A DNA stretch of 64,000 nucleotides from Costus lasius (GCA_027563935.2 CM050453.2:13844001-13908000), one strand, 5' to 3'. Counted from the first letter of the stretch, positions 10,184 to 20,855 are shown. A program made the numbers and translations. Notes: generated from the sequence alone by a model not told the origin.

Positions 10184-12325
10184 ATGGCAGCTTATGGAAA
10201 AGGCGATGCGGGCTCAAGCATGCTACCTCCTCACACCTCAGGAGAAGGGGTGGAACAACATAGAGGGGATAGAGACCACCCTACTAGTTTGGAGGAACGG
10301 GTAGGCATCATGGAGAAAAAACTAGAGACACTACAGTGGGATGCGATACGTATGCCCGTGGTTGAAGCTAAGCAAGCGGAGCTAGCTTCCATTGTGGATC
10401 GGTTAGATGATGACACGCAAGAGGCCTTTAATCATATGAAAGCCCAAGTTGAAGACTTGATGGCAAGAGTGTCAGTGCTTACACGGGCGATTCATGCTAA
10501 TGAAGGGGATCCCCGACCTCAGCGTGCACCTATTAAAGTTCCTGAGCCGCGAACCTATGAGGGTTCTCGAGACGCGAAGGAACTTGAGAATTTCTTATTT
10601 GATATGGACCAATATTTCCTCGTTACGCGGCCGGATACGGAAGACCAAAAAGTGGCAATGGCATCTTGGTACCTAGTAGGGGATGCTAAGTTATGGTGGC
10701 GTACTAGGGTGCAAGGTGGTTCCACTAACATGAGGACGTGGGAGGACCTAAAACACGAATTGATGGTCCAATTTCTCCCTGAAAATTCGAGTCGTGTTAC
10801 TCGAAAGAAGTTGCAAGAACTCCGTCATACTGATTCTATACGAGACTATGTGAAGCAGTTTTCGGCCTTGCTGTTGGATGTTAAAAACATGTCAGAGGAT
10901 GACAAGTTATTCTATTTTATGGACGGTCTAAAACCGTGGGCTCAGCAGGAACTAGATCGACAGAATCCCCGAGATTTTGCTTCAGCTCAAATAGCTGCAG
11001 AGCGTCTTATGGACTATGACTCTTTTGAAAGAAGAGAACAAAGGAAACCCTCTCAACCCGATCAATTCAGGGGAAATGAACTAAGATGGGAGGATCATAG
11101 AAACCCAAGTAAAGGGAGACCGCAGAAGTCAACCCCGAGGACTGGCAGATGTTTTCTTTGTGGGGGCAACCATTTTGTTAAAGATTGCCCTCAAAAACAA
11201 GCATTGCATGCATTAGTGGCAGAGTCATCCTCAACTTATGATCGAAAGAAGAAGAAGACTCTCATGGCAGAAAAGAGTGATAGTGACTCTGACAATAGTT
11301 GCCAAAGTGGCAAGAGTCCTTCTTCAAGGAAACCTAATATGGGCGCAGTGCAGTTGCTTAATGCGGTGAAAGCCCAAGCGACAAAGCAACCGACAAACTT
11401 CAAACTGGTGGAAAGGTGTAAACTTTCCCAACGACGAGAATCCAACAATTCAAATGGAAGTTCAAGGAGGGACGACGGGTCAAGTTCCAACCGGAATAAC
11501 CCAAATCAAAGGTCGTACTGTCAAGAGGACAAAAACCAGGGCAAACCCCACAAGGGTGGTAACCAATACCAAAGAAGTCCTCAAAAGGGACAACCAAGCA
11601 AGCCAATAAACCAAAGTTGGGACTGCTGGATCTGTGGGGAGAAACACCCATGCAGGTATTGTCCCCATAAACAGGTGCTGAATGCCTTAGTAGCTAATAA
11701 GGCATCACAACTGAAAAAGGAGAAGGGAAAAGCTCCGATGAAACTGAGCAGCTCAAGTGACTCTGATGATAGCCAATGCAAAGACAAGAGTCCTTGTAAT
11801 ATGGGAGCCGTCAGGGAGTTAAATACCGTACAAACTATGATGGAGAAGCCAAAACACCCTGAACGATCGGAGGACACTGATGGACTGATGTATGTTAAGG
11901 TCAAGTTGTTTGGTCGTAGAGCCGAAGCTATGATTGACTCTGGAGCGAGTCACAACTTCATCTCGAAGGAGGAAGCTACTAGACTCCACCTTAAGTATGA
12001 AGAATGCGAGGACGAAGTGAAGTGCCTAAACTCAAAGGCAAAGAAGACGATCGGCTTAGCCAAAAGTGTACCCATCAGAATTGGGGGATGGTGGGGGCGA
12101 ACTGACTTCATGGTGGTACCCTTGGATGATTTCAAGATCATCCTTGGGACTGAGCTTCTGAAGATAGCCCAAGCAGCACCGATGCCGTTCATGAACACGC
12201 TGTGCATAATGGCGGGAGAAAAACCGTGCATGGTCCCAACGACACAGCACGAAGCCAAAGAGCTACATAGTAATGATGGAGCTTCAACCTCAAAGGCAAC
12301 CTTCAAAGATGTTTTGTGTCGATGA
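10184..12325 (+). CDS. Gag with two zinc knuckles plus aspartic protease (copy 1)
   Basis: 713 residues from ATG 10184. Residues about 30-90 look coiled-coil. A retrotrans_gag capsid domain covers about 115-240 (DAKLWWR, FLPENS, LRHTDSIRDYVKQF). Two CX2CX3HX4C knuckles start near residues 323 and 481. Each is followed by the same layout: (Q/H)KQ-hydrophobic-ALVA, a Lys-rich run, an SDSD-type acidic cluster and NMGAV-x-LLN/ELN, so a module of about 75 residues is duplicated within gag. A pepsin-type half-domain follows with active-site D585 in MIDSGAS and a later IILGTELL motif. The frame stops 15 bases before the polypurine tract, leaving no room for polymerase. The initial frame is open from the primer site, but 10184 is the first ATG. 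Intact; likely assembles particles if expressed. Confidence 0.92.
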   Translation: MAAYGKGDAGSSMLPPHTSGEGVEQHRGDRDHPTSLEERVGIMEKKLETLQWDAIRMPVVEAKQAELASIVDRLDDDTQEAFNHMKAQVEDLMARVSVLTRAIHANEGDPRPQRAPIKVPEPRTYEGSRDAKELENFLFDMDQYFLVTRPDTEDQKVAMASWYLVGDAKLWWRTRVQGGSTNMRTWEDLKHELMVQFLPENSSRVTRKKLQELRHTDSIRDYVKQFSALLLDVKNMSEDDKLFYFMDGLKPWAQQELDRQNPRDFASAQIAAERLMDYDSFERREQRKPSQPDQFRGNELRWEDHRNPSKGRPQKSTPRTGRCFLCGGNHFVKDCPQKQALHALVAESSSTYDRKKKKTLMAEKSDSDSDNSCQSGKSPSSRKPNMGAVQLLNAVKAQATKQPTNFKLVERCKLSQRRESNNSNGSSRRDDGSSSNRNNPNQRSYCQEDKNQGKPHKGGNQYQRSPQKGQPSKPINQSWDCWICGEKHPCRYCPHKQVLNALVANKASQLKKEKGKAPMKLSSSSDSDDSQCKDKSPCNMGAVRELNTVQTMMEKPKHPERSEDTDGLMYVKVKLFGRRAEAMIDSGASHNFISKEEATRLHLKYEECEDEVKCLNSKAKKTIGLAKSVPIRIGGWWGRTDFMVVPLDDFKIILGTELLKIAQAAPMPFMNTLCIMAGEKPCMVPTTQHEAKELHSNDGASTSKATFKDVLCR

Positions 12326-12340
12326 GGGCATCGACATCTT

Positions 12341-12353
12341 GAGTGGGGGAGAA
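12341..12353 (+). other. Polypurine tract (copy 1)
   Basis: GAGTGGGGGAGAA directly abuts the TGTCA start of LTR 2, as needed to prime plus-strand DNA. It closely resembles the tract of Tekay-like chromoviruses. An identical tract is at 15223-15235. Confidence 0.85.
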
Positions 12354-13031
12354 TGTCAGGGATCGGAGGAGTTGCGTGTAATTGCTATGTTACCCGACCC
12401 TGATGCTATCTTTTGTGTAAGACTTGGGGGATAGGTAGATCCATGTAAAAACAGGGTTTGGCACATGTGTGCCATGTGTTTTGGTCTTTGGGGTTGTGAT
12501 GCACTCGGGGGACTGTCCCGGGGCATGTACATGTGAGTGGGGGACTGTGTTTTCACAAGTACTCCAGGATGGGGGGCTCAAATGTGTAAAATTAGCCTAC
12601 CCAACCCTTGTGAAGCCTTCTACTCACACCCCTTAGATTGTGTACTTGGTGTAGTATTGAGAGGGGTGGTAGTGCCTTGGTTAAATGCAGTCTTGTGATC
12701 CCATGCAAGTATAAAATTGCAAGGTTCCACACACCTGCCCTCTCCACCAAGTAATAGGTCGAGGGTATACTTAATGTCCACTTAGTGTCTGTTTTATGTT
12801 TTGTGTCTTGTACTGTTGCCTCTATCAATAATATAACGGCGGGGTGTTCGGTTGAGTCATTTCACTGAGCATTTTACTCGCCGTCTTGTGGAAGCTACTT
12901 GTGTTCCTTGTGCCTTCGATTACTTGCGTTGCCTTCGGATTGTTGCCCTGGATCGGTTGAGCACTGCTACTTAGCTGGGAGAGTAGTGTACCGCACGGAC
13001 ATCAAGCACTAAGGAAAGTGCGTCCGTGACA
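12354..13031 (+). repeat. LTR 2 (shared central LTR) of the tandem array
   Basis: 678 bp; serves as 3' LTR of the left unit and 5' LTR of the right unit. TATA-like box at 12710-12716. Directly followed by a primer-binding site at 13034-13044. Confidence 0.95.
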
Positions 13032-13065
13032 AGTGGTATCAGAGGGGGGTTTTGGATCAAACGTT

Positions 13066-15207
13066 ATGGCAGCTTATGGAAAAGGCGATGCGGGCTCAAG
13101 CATGCTACCTCCTCACACCTCAGGAGAAGGGGTGGAACAACATAGAGGGGATAGAGACCACCCTACTAGTTTGGAGGAACGGGTAGGCATCATGGAGAAA
13201 AAACTAGAGACACTACAGTGGGATGCGATACGTATGCCCGTGGTTGAAGCTAAGCAAGCGGAGCTAGCTTCCATTGTGGATCGGTTAGATGATGACACGC
13301 AAGAGGCCTTTAATCATATGAAAGCCCAAGTTGAAGACTTGATGGCAAGAGTGTCAGTGCTTACACGGGCGATTCATGCTAATGAAGGGGATCCCCGACC
13401 TCAGCGTGCACCTATTAAAGTTCCTGAGCCGCGAACCTATGAGGGTTCTCGAGACGCGAAGGAACTTGAGAATTTCTTATTTGATATGGACCAATATTTC
13501 CTCGTTACGCGGCCGGATACGGAAGACCAAAAAGTGGCAATGGCATCTTGGTACCTAGTAGGGGATGCTAAGTTATGGTGGCGTACTAGGGTGCAAGGTG
13601 GTTCCACTAACATGAGGACGTGGGAGGACCTAAAACACGAATTGATGGTCCAATTTCTCCCTGAAAATTCGAGTCGTGTTACTCGAAAGAAGTTGCAAGA
13701 ACTCCGTCATACTGATTCTATACGAGACTATGTGAAGCAGTTTTCGGCCTTGCTGTTGGATGTTAAAAACATGTCAGAGGATGACAAGTTATTCTATTTT
13801 ATGGACGGTCTAAAACCGTGGGCTCAGCAGGAACTAGATCGACAGAATCCCCGAGATTTTGCTTCAGCTCAAATAGCTGCAGAGCGTCTTATGGACTATG
13901 ACTCTTTTGAAAGAAGAGAACAAAGGAAACCCTCTCAACCCGATCAATTCAGGGGAAATGAACTAAGATGGGAGGATCATAGAAACCCAAGTAAAGGGAG
14001 ACCGCAGAAGTCAACCCCGAGGACTGGCAGATGTTTTCTTTGTGGGGGCAACCATTTTGTTAAAGATTGCCCTCAAAAACAAGCATTGCATGCATTAGTG
14101 GCAGAGTCATCCTCAACTTATGATCGAAAGAAGAAGAAGACTCTCATGGCAGAAAAGAGTGATAGTGACTCTGACAATAGTTGCCAAAGTGGCAAGAGTC
14201 CTTCTTCAAGGAAACCTAATATGGGCGCAGTGCAGTTGCTTAATGCGGTGAAAGCCCAAGCGACAAAGCAACCGACAAACTTCAAACTGGTGGAAAGGTG
14301 TAAACTTTCCCAACGACGAGAATCCAACAATTCAAATGGAAGTTCAAGGAGGGACGACGGGTCAAGTTCCAACCGGAATAACCCAAATCAAAGGTCGTAC
14401 TGTCAAGAGGACAAAAACCAGGGCAAACCCCACAAGGGTGGTAACCAATACCAAAGAAGTCCTCAAAAGGGACAACCAAGCAAGCCAATAAACCAAAGTT
14501 GGGACTGCTGGATCTGTGGGGAGAAACACCCATGCAGGTATTGTCCCCATAAACAGGTGCTGAATGCCTTAGTAGCTAATAAGGCATCACAACTGAAAAA
14601 GGAGAAGGGAAAAGCTCCGATGAAACTGAGCAGCTCAAGTGACTCTGATGATAGCCAATGCAAAGACAAGAGTCCTTGTAATATGGGAGCCGTCAGGGAG
14701 TTAAATACCGTACAAACTATGATGGAGAAGCCAAAACACCCTGAACGATCGGAGGACACTGATGGACTGATGTATGTTAAGGTCAAGTTGTTTGGTCGTA
14801 GAGCCGAAGCTATGATTGACTCTGGAGCGAGTCACAACTTCATCTCGAAGGAGGAAGCTACTAGACTCCACCTTAAGTATGAAGAATGCGAGGACGAAGT
14901 GAAGTGCCTAAACTCAAAGGCAAAGAAGACGATCGGCTTAGCCAAAAGTGTACCCATCAGAATTGGGGGATGGTGGGGGCGAACTGACTTCATGGTGGTA
15001 CCCTTGGATGATTTCAAGATCATCCTTGGGACTGAGCTTCTGAAGATAGCCCAAGCAGCACCGATGCCGTTCATGAACACGCTGTGCATAATGGCGGGAG
15101 AAAAACCGTGCATGGTCCCAACGACACAGCACGAAGCCAAAGAGCTACATAGTAATGATGGAGCTTCAACCTCAAAGGCAACCTTCAAAGATGTTTTGTG
15201 TCGATGA
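13066..15207 (+). CDS. Gag-protease (copy 2), identical to copy 1
   Basis: Same 713-residue product at an offset of 2882 bp: capsid domain, two zinc knuckles with the duplicated tail module, and a DSGAS protease. No codon difference was noticed from copy 1. Two uninterrupted identical copies indicate a very recent origin, or an assembly duplication. Confidence 0.92.
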   Translation: MAAYGKGDAGSSMLPPHTSGEGVEQHRGDRDHPTSLEERVGIMEKKLETLQWDAIRMPVVEAKQAELASIVDRLDDDTQEAFNHMKAQVEDLMARVSVLTRAIHANEGDPRPQRAPIKVPEPRTYEGSRDAKELENFLFDMDQYFLVTRPDTEDQKVAMASWYLVGDAKLWWRTRVQGGSTNMRTWEDLKHELMVQFLPENSSRVTRKKLQELRHTDSIRDYVKQFSALLLDVKNMSEDDKLFYFMDGLKPWAQQELDRQNPRDFASAQIAAERLMDYDSFERREQRKPSQPDQFRGNELRWEDHRNPSKGRPQKSTPRTGRCFLCGGNHFVKDCPQKQALHALVAESSSTYDRKKKKTLMAEKSDSDSDNSCQSGKSPSSRKPNMGAVQLLNAVKAQATKQPTNFKLVERCKLSQRRESNNSNGSSRRDDGSSSNRNNPNQRSYCQEDKNQGKPHKGGNQYQRSPQKGQPSKPINQSWDCWICGEKHPCRYCPHKQVLNALVANKASQLKKEKGKAPMKLSSSSDSDDSQCKDKSPCNMGAVRELNTVQTMMEKPKHPERSEDTDGLMYVKVKLFGRRAEAMIDSGASHNFISKEEATRLHLKYEECEDEVKCLNSKAKKTIGLAKSVPIRIGGWWGRTDFMVVPLDDFKIILGTELLKIAQAAPMPFMNTLCIMAGEKPCMVPTTQHEAKELHSNDGASTSKATFKDVLCR

Positions 15208-15235
15208 GGGCATCGACATCTTGAGTGGGGGAGAA

Positions 15236-15913
15236 TGTCAGGGATCGGAGGAGTTGCGTGTAATTGCTATGTTACCCGACCCTGATGCTATCTTTTGTGT
15301 AAGACTTGGGGGATAGGTAGATCCATGTAAAAACAGGGTTTGGCACATGTGTGCCATGTGTTTTGGTCTTTGGGGTTGTGATGCACTCGGGGGACTGTCC
15401 CGGGGCATGTACATGTGAGTGGGGGACTGTGTTTTCACAAGTACTCCAGGATGGGGGGCTCAAATGTGTAAAATTAGCCTACCCAACCCTTGTGAAGCCT
15501 TCTACTCACACCCCTTAGATTGTGTACTTGGTGTAGTATTGAGAGGGGTGGTAGTGCCTTGGTTAAATGCAGTCTTGTGATCCCATGCAAGTATAAAATT
15601 GCAAGGTTCCACACACCTGCCCTCTCCACCAAGTAATAGGTCGAGGGTATACTTAATGTCCACTTAGTGTCTGTTTTATGTTTTGTGTCTTGTACTGTTG
15701 CCTCTATCAATAATATAACGGCGGGGTGTTCGGTTGAGTCATTTCACTGAGCATTTTACTCGCCGTCTTGTGGAAGCTACTTGTGTTCCTTGTGCCTTCG
15801 ATTACTTGCGTTGCCTTCGGATTGTTGCCCTGGATCGGTTGAGCACTGCTACTTAGCTGGGAGAGTAGTGTACCGCACGGACATCAAGCACTAAGGAAAG
15901 TGCGTCCGTGACA
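15236..15913 (+). repeat. LTR 3 (right terminal LTR) of the tandem array
   Basis: 678 bp ending TGACA, directly followed by the CTAG target duplication at 15914-15917. The polypurine tract precedes it at 15223-15235; TATA-like box at 15592-15598. Confidence 0.95.
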
Positions 15914-15917
15914 CTAG

Positions 15918-16225
15918 GGTAGATTCCTTATGCATATATGTAAATCCTTATAACCGGTATTTATCTCTTAGTGCAAATAGAATCGTCAGAGTGGTGGAAA
16001 CCACAGCCCTGATATTCTCTCTCATATATTTTTCCTGCCGTAGTTGTTTGATTTCTTGTTTATTATTCTGCTTAGTTTTAGTTCACTTAGTTGCTAAAAA
16101 CAAACCACGATTCGATTAGCTTGGATTCCAAAAAGTTAGATTTTCTAGTACTCACCTTGCTCCCTGTGGGATCGATATCTTTTGTATTACTTCGACATTT
16201 CCGTGCACTTGCGGATAGTGTCACT
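15918..16225 (+). other. Older retroelement leader remnant
   Basis: It contains TCCCTGTGGGATCGATATC and, further on, CCGTGCACTTGCGG, a pairing typical of leaders just after the 5' LTR in Athila/Tat-type Ty3/gypsy elements. The tandem array inserted into this older element. The similarity stops near 16225, where a minus-strand protease fragment of another element begins. Confidence 0.45.
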
Positions 16226-17066
16226 CCCGGGAGGAGGTCAATCGCATGCTGAATTTCCCTTTCCAGAGGAAGGCCATGAGGCAAATCCTCGGGGCTGATA
16301 TCACTAAACTCGGCAAGGAGGGCGGACACCTCAATAAGAGATGCCAGATCAGGGCAAGGGACAGGGTCATGCATTTCGCGCACCATGAGCGCGTAGACGG
16401 TCTTGGCCGCATGAGCCTTGCGAACCAATGCGGGGGTGCACATGAGGGAGACCATGGGGGAGGGCAGAGGGGCAGGTGCCGAGGGTGTAATCAAACTCTT
16501 GGAGGTGGATGCATGAAGCTCCTTAAGCGGAGCTAGGATCAGGCGGATCTTCTGCTCATCGTGGTCGAACACATAAGTGTTCGACCGGCCATAGTGGACT
16601 ACGTCTCTATCGTACAACCACGGGCAGCCAAGGAGGACGTGGGCGACGTCCATAGTCGCAACATCGCACAATACCTTCTCACGATAGTTCCCAAACGCGA
16701 TGGGAACCTGACATTGGTGGGTGACCGGAAGGCTCGTGGTATCGACCAGGCGATAGAGTAAGGTCTCGGGTGGGGTTCCAGGGGAAGGCCGAAATGTGTG
16801 ACCGCGGTTCGAGAGACCACGTTCAGGCTACTACCACCGTCAATGACGATCTTACACGAGTGCCCATTGTACTTAATGTAAGTCGTGAAAATGCCCGAGC
16901 GCCTCCAATCCTCGATAGGCGCAGGCTGCACAAGGTTGCAACGGACAACAAGTGTGGACAGACCTGACTCCTCGCCACTAGTGTAACACTCCGCCTCAAC
17001 ATCGTGCTCAGCGGGGGTTATGGTGGCGATGCGAGCCGGACCCGTGTCGGCTCGAGCGGGTCATCT
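16225..17066 (-). pseudogene. Chromovirus (Reina/CRM-like) protease to early RT fragment
   Basis: Read on the minus strand from 17066: an acidic linker ending in SGEES, a protease with active-site IDGGSS (expected D-S/T-G) near 16840, a HVLLGCPWLY motif near 16640, and then FSDISPEDLP...GLPLEREI, the conserved stretch just before reverse transcriptase. It stops abruptly near 16225. The frame shifts near 16748, where one G seems to be missing after a Trp codon. It is a fragment with no LTR and is opposite in strand to the neighbouring arrays. Confidence 0.8.
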
Positions 17067-18648
17067 GACAATTTTACATGTAACTAAACCCGAAAAGCTG
17101 ACTCATTTCAATATCATTTTTTGACATAAAACTAGTTCACCTGTTGAGTCAACTTAGTAGAATCAGTTGACTTGGGTGAGTTGATACAAGTTCAAAAGCC
17201 GACAATAATATAGATTGAATGTTTTGAGTTCCTATCATCTCTCCCGCACGACACCAAACCAAGACCCACCTGGAGTCATTTGACTAGTGTTGTCACCACA
17301 TGATGCAGCCACTTGTATGACACCCCCACCCGGCCACCTACACCTGTTGAACCACTGTCATTCACCTAGACTTTGCATGTTCTCATTGTCCATTGAATCA
17401 TCCCCTGCTTACACGCACTAAACCTATGATGTTTGTTAGTGAGGTAAGACATGTTCATTTTTCTCAGTTTTCTTTCACAAGTTCATCAGCCTCCGTCAAC
17501 GATCACTGACACAGTGCATCAATGTCACTAGACTCCGACTCAACGTACACTGACACAGTGCATCAATGTCACTAGATGCAATAATAGAACTCATCATTGC
17601 CTGCACCAATAGTGTTCCAACATTGTTTTAACATTGTTTCTAGGCACCGGTAGTAGTGCTTCTTCCAACAAAATGACTATAGAACATGAGAACCCTAGTT
17701 GAAACAAGGTTTTCAATCTGAATCCCTAAGTACAATATTAAACTGGTACATACCATTACACAGTTTTTATAAAAAAATTTCTATGGACCTAGTTGTAAAT
17801 ATGTAAATATTGTGGATTTTTTAAAAAATAAATGACAAATCAAACAGGGACTTCAGCAAACCTTTTTCTTCCACTCTCTCTCCTCTTAATCCTTACCTTT
17901 TTCTTTCCAACTTTTTTTGATGAAAGACTCAAGTTTTCTCGTTAAACTCAAGTGACCTAATTTTTCCTCTTTTTGAGCGGCAACAAAACCTTCTCCTCCT
18001 CTTCTGTGCCTTCTCCTTGGATCAAGTGCTAAAGGGCAACGCCTCTCCTAAGCGAATCAATGGCAGCACCACATCACTACCAGCAGTAGCAAACAATATT
18101 CTTCCTCCTGGCGAAGCAGCGCCAACCTCCTCCATTGACTTTATTCCCATCTTGTTTACCTTTTAATAGTAGGGTAAAGACACTATTTAACTTAAGGCTC
18201 CTATACACGTGTTAGATGGAAGCTGAGTTTTCCAAGCTATCATTGTGTTGCTGCAGCTAGTTCCGAAAGCATCAAAGACCTCCCGAAACTCACGCGTGTT
18301 GTGGCATTCCTTGTATGCTTTTTTAATGAGATCCTTTGTAGGCAAGAAAAGGATTCAAGTTAGGATTGGTAGAAGGCAAATAGATTACATATGATATTTG
18401 ATAGAAGTGGATTAGCTAACGCAGGGATCTCCATCGTTATTGTTTAACAGAGTGCTTAACATGAGTTTAGACACAACGTATCTTTGTTTCAACTATTGAT
18501 TTGATATCCATTCCATTTCTTGCATTGTGATTATTGTAGTGCAGTAGAAGATTGGTTGTGGTTTGTGGTTGCATTATCATGATAGTAGAGGACATTTCAG
18601 ATGATTAATATATATGTATGTATATGTATATATACATATGGCTTTAAG
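17067..18648. other. AT-rich intergenic stretch with a 44-bp duplication
   Basis: A 29-base block (CACTGACACAGTGCATCAAT...) starts at 17504 and 17548, so the tandem period is 44 bp. Otherwise no gene, exon of the UBP12-like fragment, or element terminus was recognised. Confidence 0.5.
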
Positions 18649-19009
18649 CAAGGTTCTCAAAACCGATCCGGTTGTACTAGTCACCCACTAGACCGGTACA
18701 TATCGGTGGAACCGGATGGTATTCCGGTGAACGGAGGGAGCAGCAGGAGGAAGAAAGAAGAAAGGAAAAAGAGGAAGAGGAAGAGGAAGAGGAAGAGGAA
18801 GAGGAAGAGGAAGAGGAAGAGGAAGAGCAGCGACCGCTCCTTTTTTTTTCCCTTCCTCTCCTTCCTCTCTTTTCTCTCCTCTTCTCCTTCTCTTCTCCTT
18901 TCCTCTCCTCCTTCTCCTGCTTGCTCCAATCATTGCTTTCATTTTGCCCGTACAACAAACCAGTACAAATGGCAAAATCAGATAGTTTGGACTGATTTTG
19001 AGAACCTTG
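18649..19009. mobile_element. Small inverted-repeat element with polypurine/polypyrimidine arms
   Basis: Starts CAAGGTTCTCAAAA and ends with its reverse complement, then diverges gradually inward, giving about 20 bp of terminal inverted repeat over 361 bp. The left half holds a (GAGGAA)n run at about 18765-18826 and the right half is C/T-rich, so the two halves could fold back. CCGGTAC-type motifs lie just inside the ends. No coding capacity. Similar elements lie at 24562, 47574, 49664 and 56699. Confidence 0.7.
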
Positions 19010-20429
19010 ATTTTAAGACATAATATGACTGATGTATTGAGTTATTATGAAATTAGATCTTGATTGACTGAGAAAGAGTTAACAAGCATCCCACATTCGG
19101 CCACCACCATATCGATTCAGTGGTTGTTGTGATCCCTACCAAATTGTCTTTACTAGGATTACCACCACCATATCGAACTGAATAGTCATTCCAATGTACC
19201 AGCTAGTGGTGAGATCACTTTTCCGACTCAAGACTCGGTGGTGACTATTGCAACTCGATAATTTTATCACGTGAAAGGATGCATTTTTTGCTATGTTTTA
19301 GATAGAGGTGAAATGCCCATATAGCAGCTGTATGTGAAAAACTTGAGTAGATTCATCCTGATCTGTATGTGAATATTTTTTTCAGAAATCCAATCAACTA
19401 TGTAGCTTCCGTTCAGAAGGTTATGAAAAAAATCTATGATTACATAAGCGTGTGTGCAAATACATAGCGCATTGACAAAACAACAGAATAATCCCCCATG
19501 GTTACATAACTTACTACACTAGACATGCTAAATTATAATGCCGTACAAGAACTAATTAAAAATCCAAAACTGCAATAAGCAACAAGCCACATCAATGGCA
19601 TATTCACATGCACAGAAGCTAGAAATGTTATTCATATAAAAAAACAGAAAGACAAACCTGACGATTTCGGACATATTCCAAGAAAGATGGAACGTCAGGA
19701 TATCTATACTGATCTTTATTTGCTAATACAGACGCTTTTTGATAGCAAACAATATCTCCATCTTCGAGCTACATACAAAGATTCATATAAGCTACGTGCA
19801 AATTATTATCATAAAATGATAAAAGCAAAGCTGTACTGAGGAATAAATGCTCAAAAAATTCAGCGAAATAAATAGACCTGGCTTGATCTGAAAGAAATCC
19901 GCTTGTCAATATGTTCACACATTACATTTGGCTCAAACTTAATTTCCTACAGATAGTAACAGAAAAAGGTCAGATACCCTCCAAGGATAAAAAATAATAT
20001 GCGTAAACTATTAATAGAAAAATCCCTGGATATCACATCTTATAATAGAGTTTTTTAAGTTTAAGGATTTCATGTGAAGAATATCTATATCAAAGTCTAG
20101 TGTTAAAGAGAAAAGGGAGTTCCAAATTTACTTTATAATTCTGAGTTAGTGATAAAGTAGAATCCGGTTTAAGAACTAACGGCCTGTTTCAGTCGACGGA
20201 AATGGGGGGAGAAAGGAAAGAATTGGATTTCTTTCCCTCCAATTCTTTGGTTTCAGTGAAGGGAATTAAGGGGAGAAAGGAAAGGATTTCCTTTCCTTTC
20301 CCTCCAAAACGGTTCCCTCTTATTTTGACGGAAACTCCATTTCCGTCCGCGCCTCTCGCCCGCTCGCCCATTCGACTCTCGCTCTCTCGCTTACGCCGCG
20401 AACTCGAAGCCGACTCTCGCTCTCTTCTT

Positions 20430-20610
20430 CCGACCTCGACTTCGCCTCTCTCGCCCTTCCGACCTCGACGTCGCCCCTCTCGCCCTTCCGACATCGCCTT
20501 CGCCCCTCTCGCCCTTCCGACCTCGCCGTCGCCCCTCTCGCCCTTCCGACCTCGCCGTCGCCCCTCTCGCCCTTCCGACCTCGCCGTCGCCCCTCTCGCC
20601 CGCTCCGCGT
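20430..20610 (+). repeat. 29-bp GC-rich minisatellite near the Harbinger 5' end
   Basis: About six copies of a unit close to CGACCTCGCCGTCGCCCCTC followed by TCGCCCTTC; the last three are nearly identical, with starts at 20521, 20550 and 20579. It lies about 700 bp before the transposase start and may be part of its promoter or leader. Confidence 0.85.
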
Positions 20611-20855
20611 CGCATCTGCCTCTGGCCGAATTTTTTTCGGGGTTTTAGGGTTCGATTGAGGCGGAAAAATCCTCGACGTCGCATCTGCCTCGCCTTCGCT
20701 CCTCGACGTCCTTCGCTCCTCGACGTCGCATCTGCCTTCCGACCTCGACGTCGCTGCAGGAAGGGAACGAGACGGTGACCTGATTTTGTTCTTTTACTAC
20801 TCCACGACGTCGCTGCCTTCCGACCTCGCATCTGTGTTCCGACCTCGACGTCGCT
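20464..20855 (+). promoter_or_regulatory. Cluster of GACGTC palindromes upstream of transposase
   Basis: At least seven GACGTC sites, most inside CCTCGACGTCGC, occur near 20466, 20674, 20704, 20719, 20746, 20803 and 20845. ACGT cores are typical bZIP binding sites in plants. Placement just before the transposase suggests a promoter or a transposase/Myb binding cluster; this is inference. Confidence 0.5.

Larger units (their letters stand above)
9472..15913 (+). mobile_element. Tandem gag-only LTR retrotransposon array (LTR-gag-LTR-gag-LTR)
   Basis: Three 678-bp LTRs (9472-10149, 12354-13031, 15236-15913) bracket two internal regions of 2204 bp. The repeat unit is 2882 bp, and I see no difference or indel between copies; all frames recur at exactly that offset with the same translation. 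LTRs start TGTCA and end TGACA. The array is flanked by CTAG at 9468-9471 and 15914-15917, so it behaves as a single insertion. Each internal region has a tRNA-Met primer site, one gag-protease frame and a polypurine tract, but no reverse transcriptase, integrase or chromodomain. It matches the TR-GAG class of non-autonomous elements and would need enzymes from a related full element, probably of the Tekay/Del chromovirus type. Confidence 0.93.

Noticed and set aside
11236..12306. Minus-strand frames of 60-118 codons across gag, repeated at +2882
   Set aside because: Shadows of the gag-protease frame.
18677..19023. Overlapping 80-140-codon frames on both strands
   Set aside because: They come from the (GAGGAA)n and C/T-rich arms of a small inverted-repeat element; the products are Lys/Arg/Glu or Ser/Leu runs.
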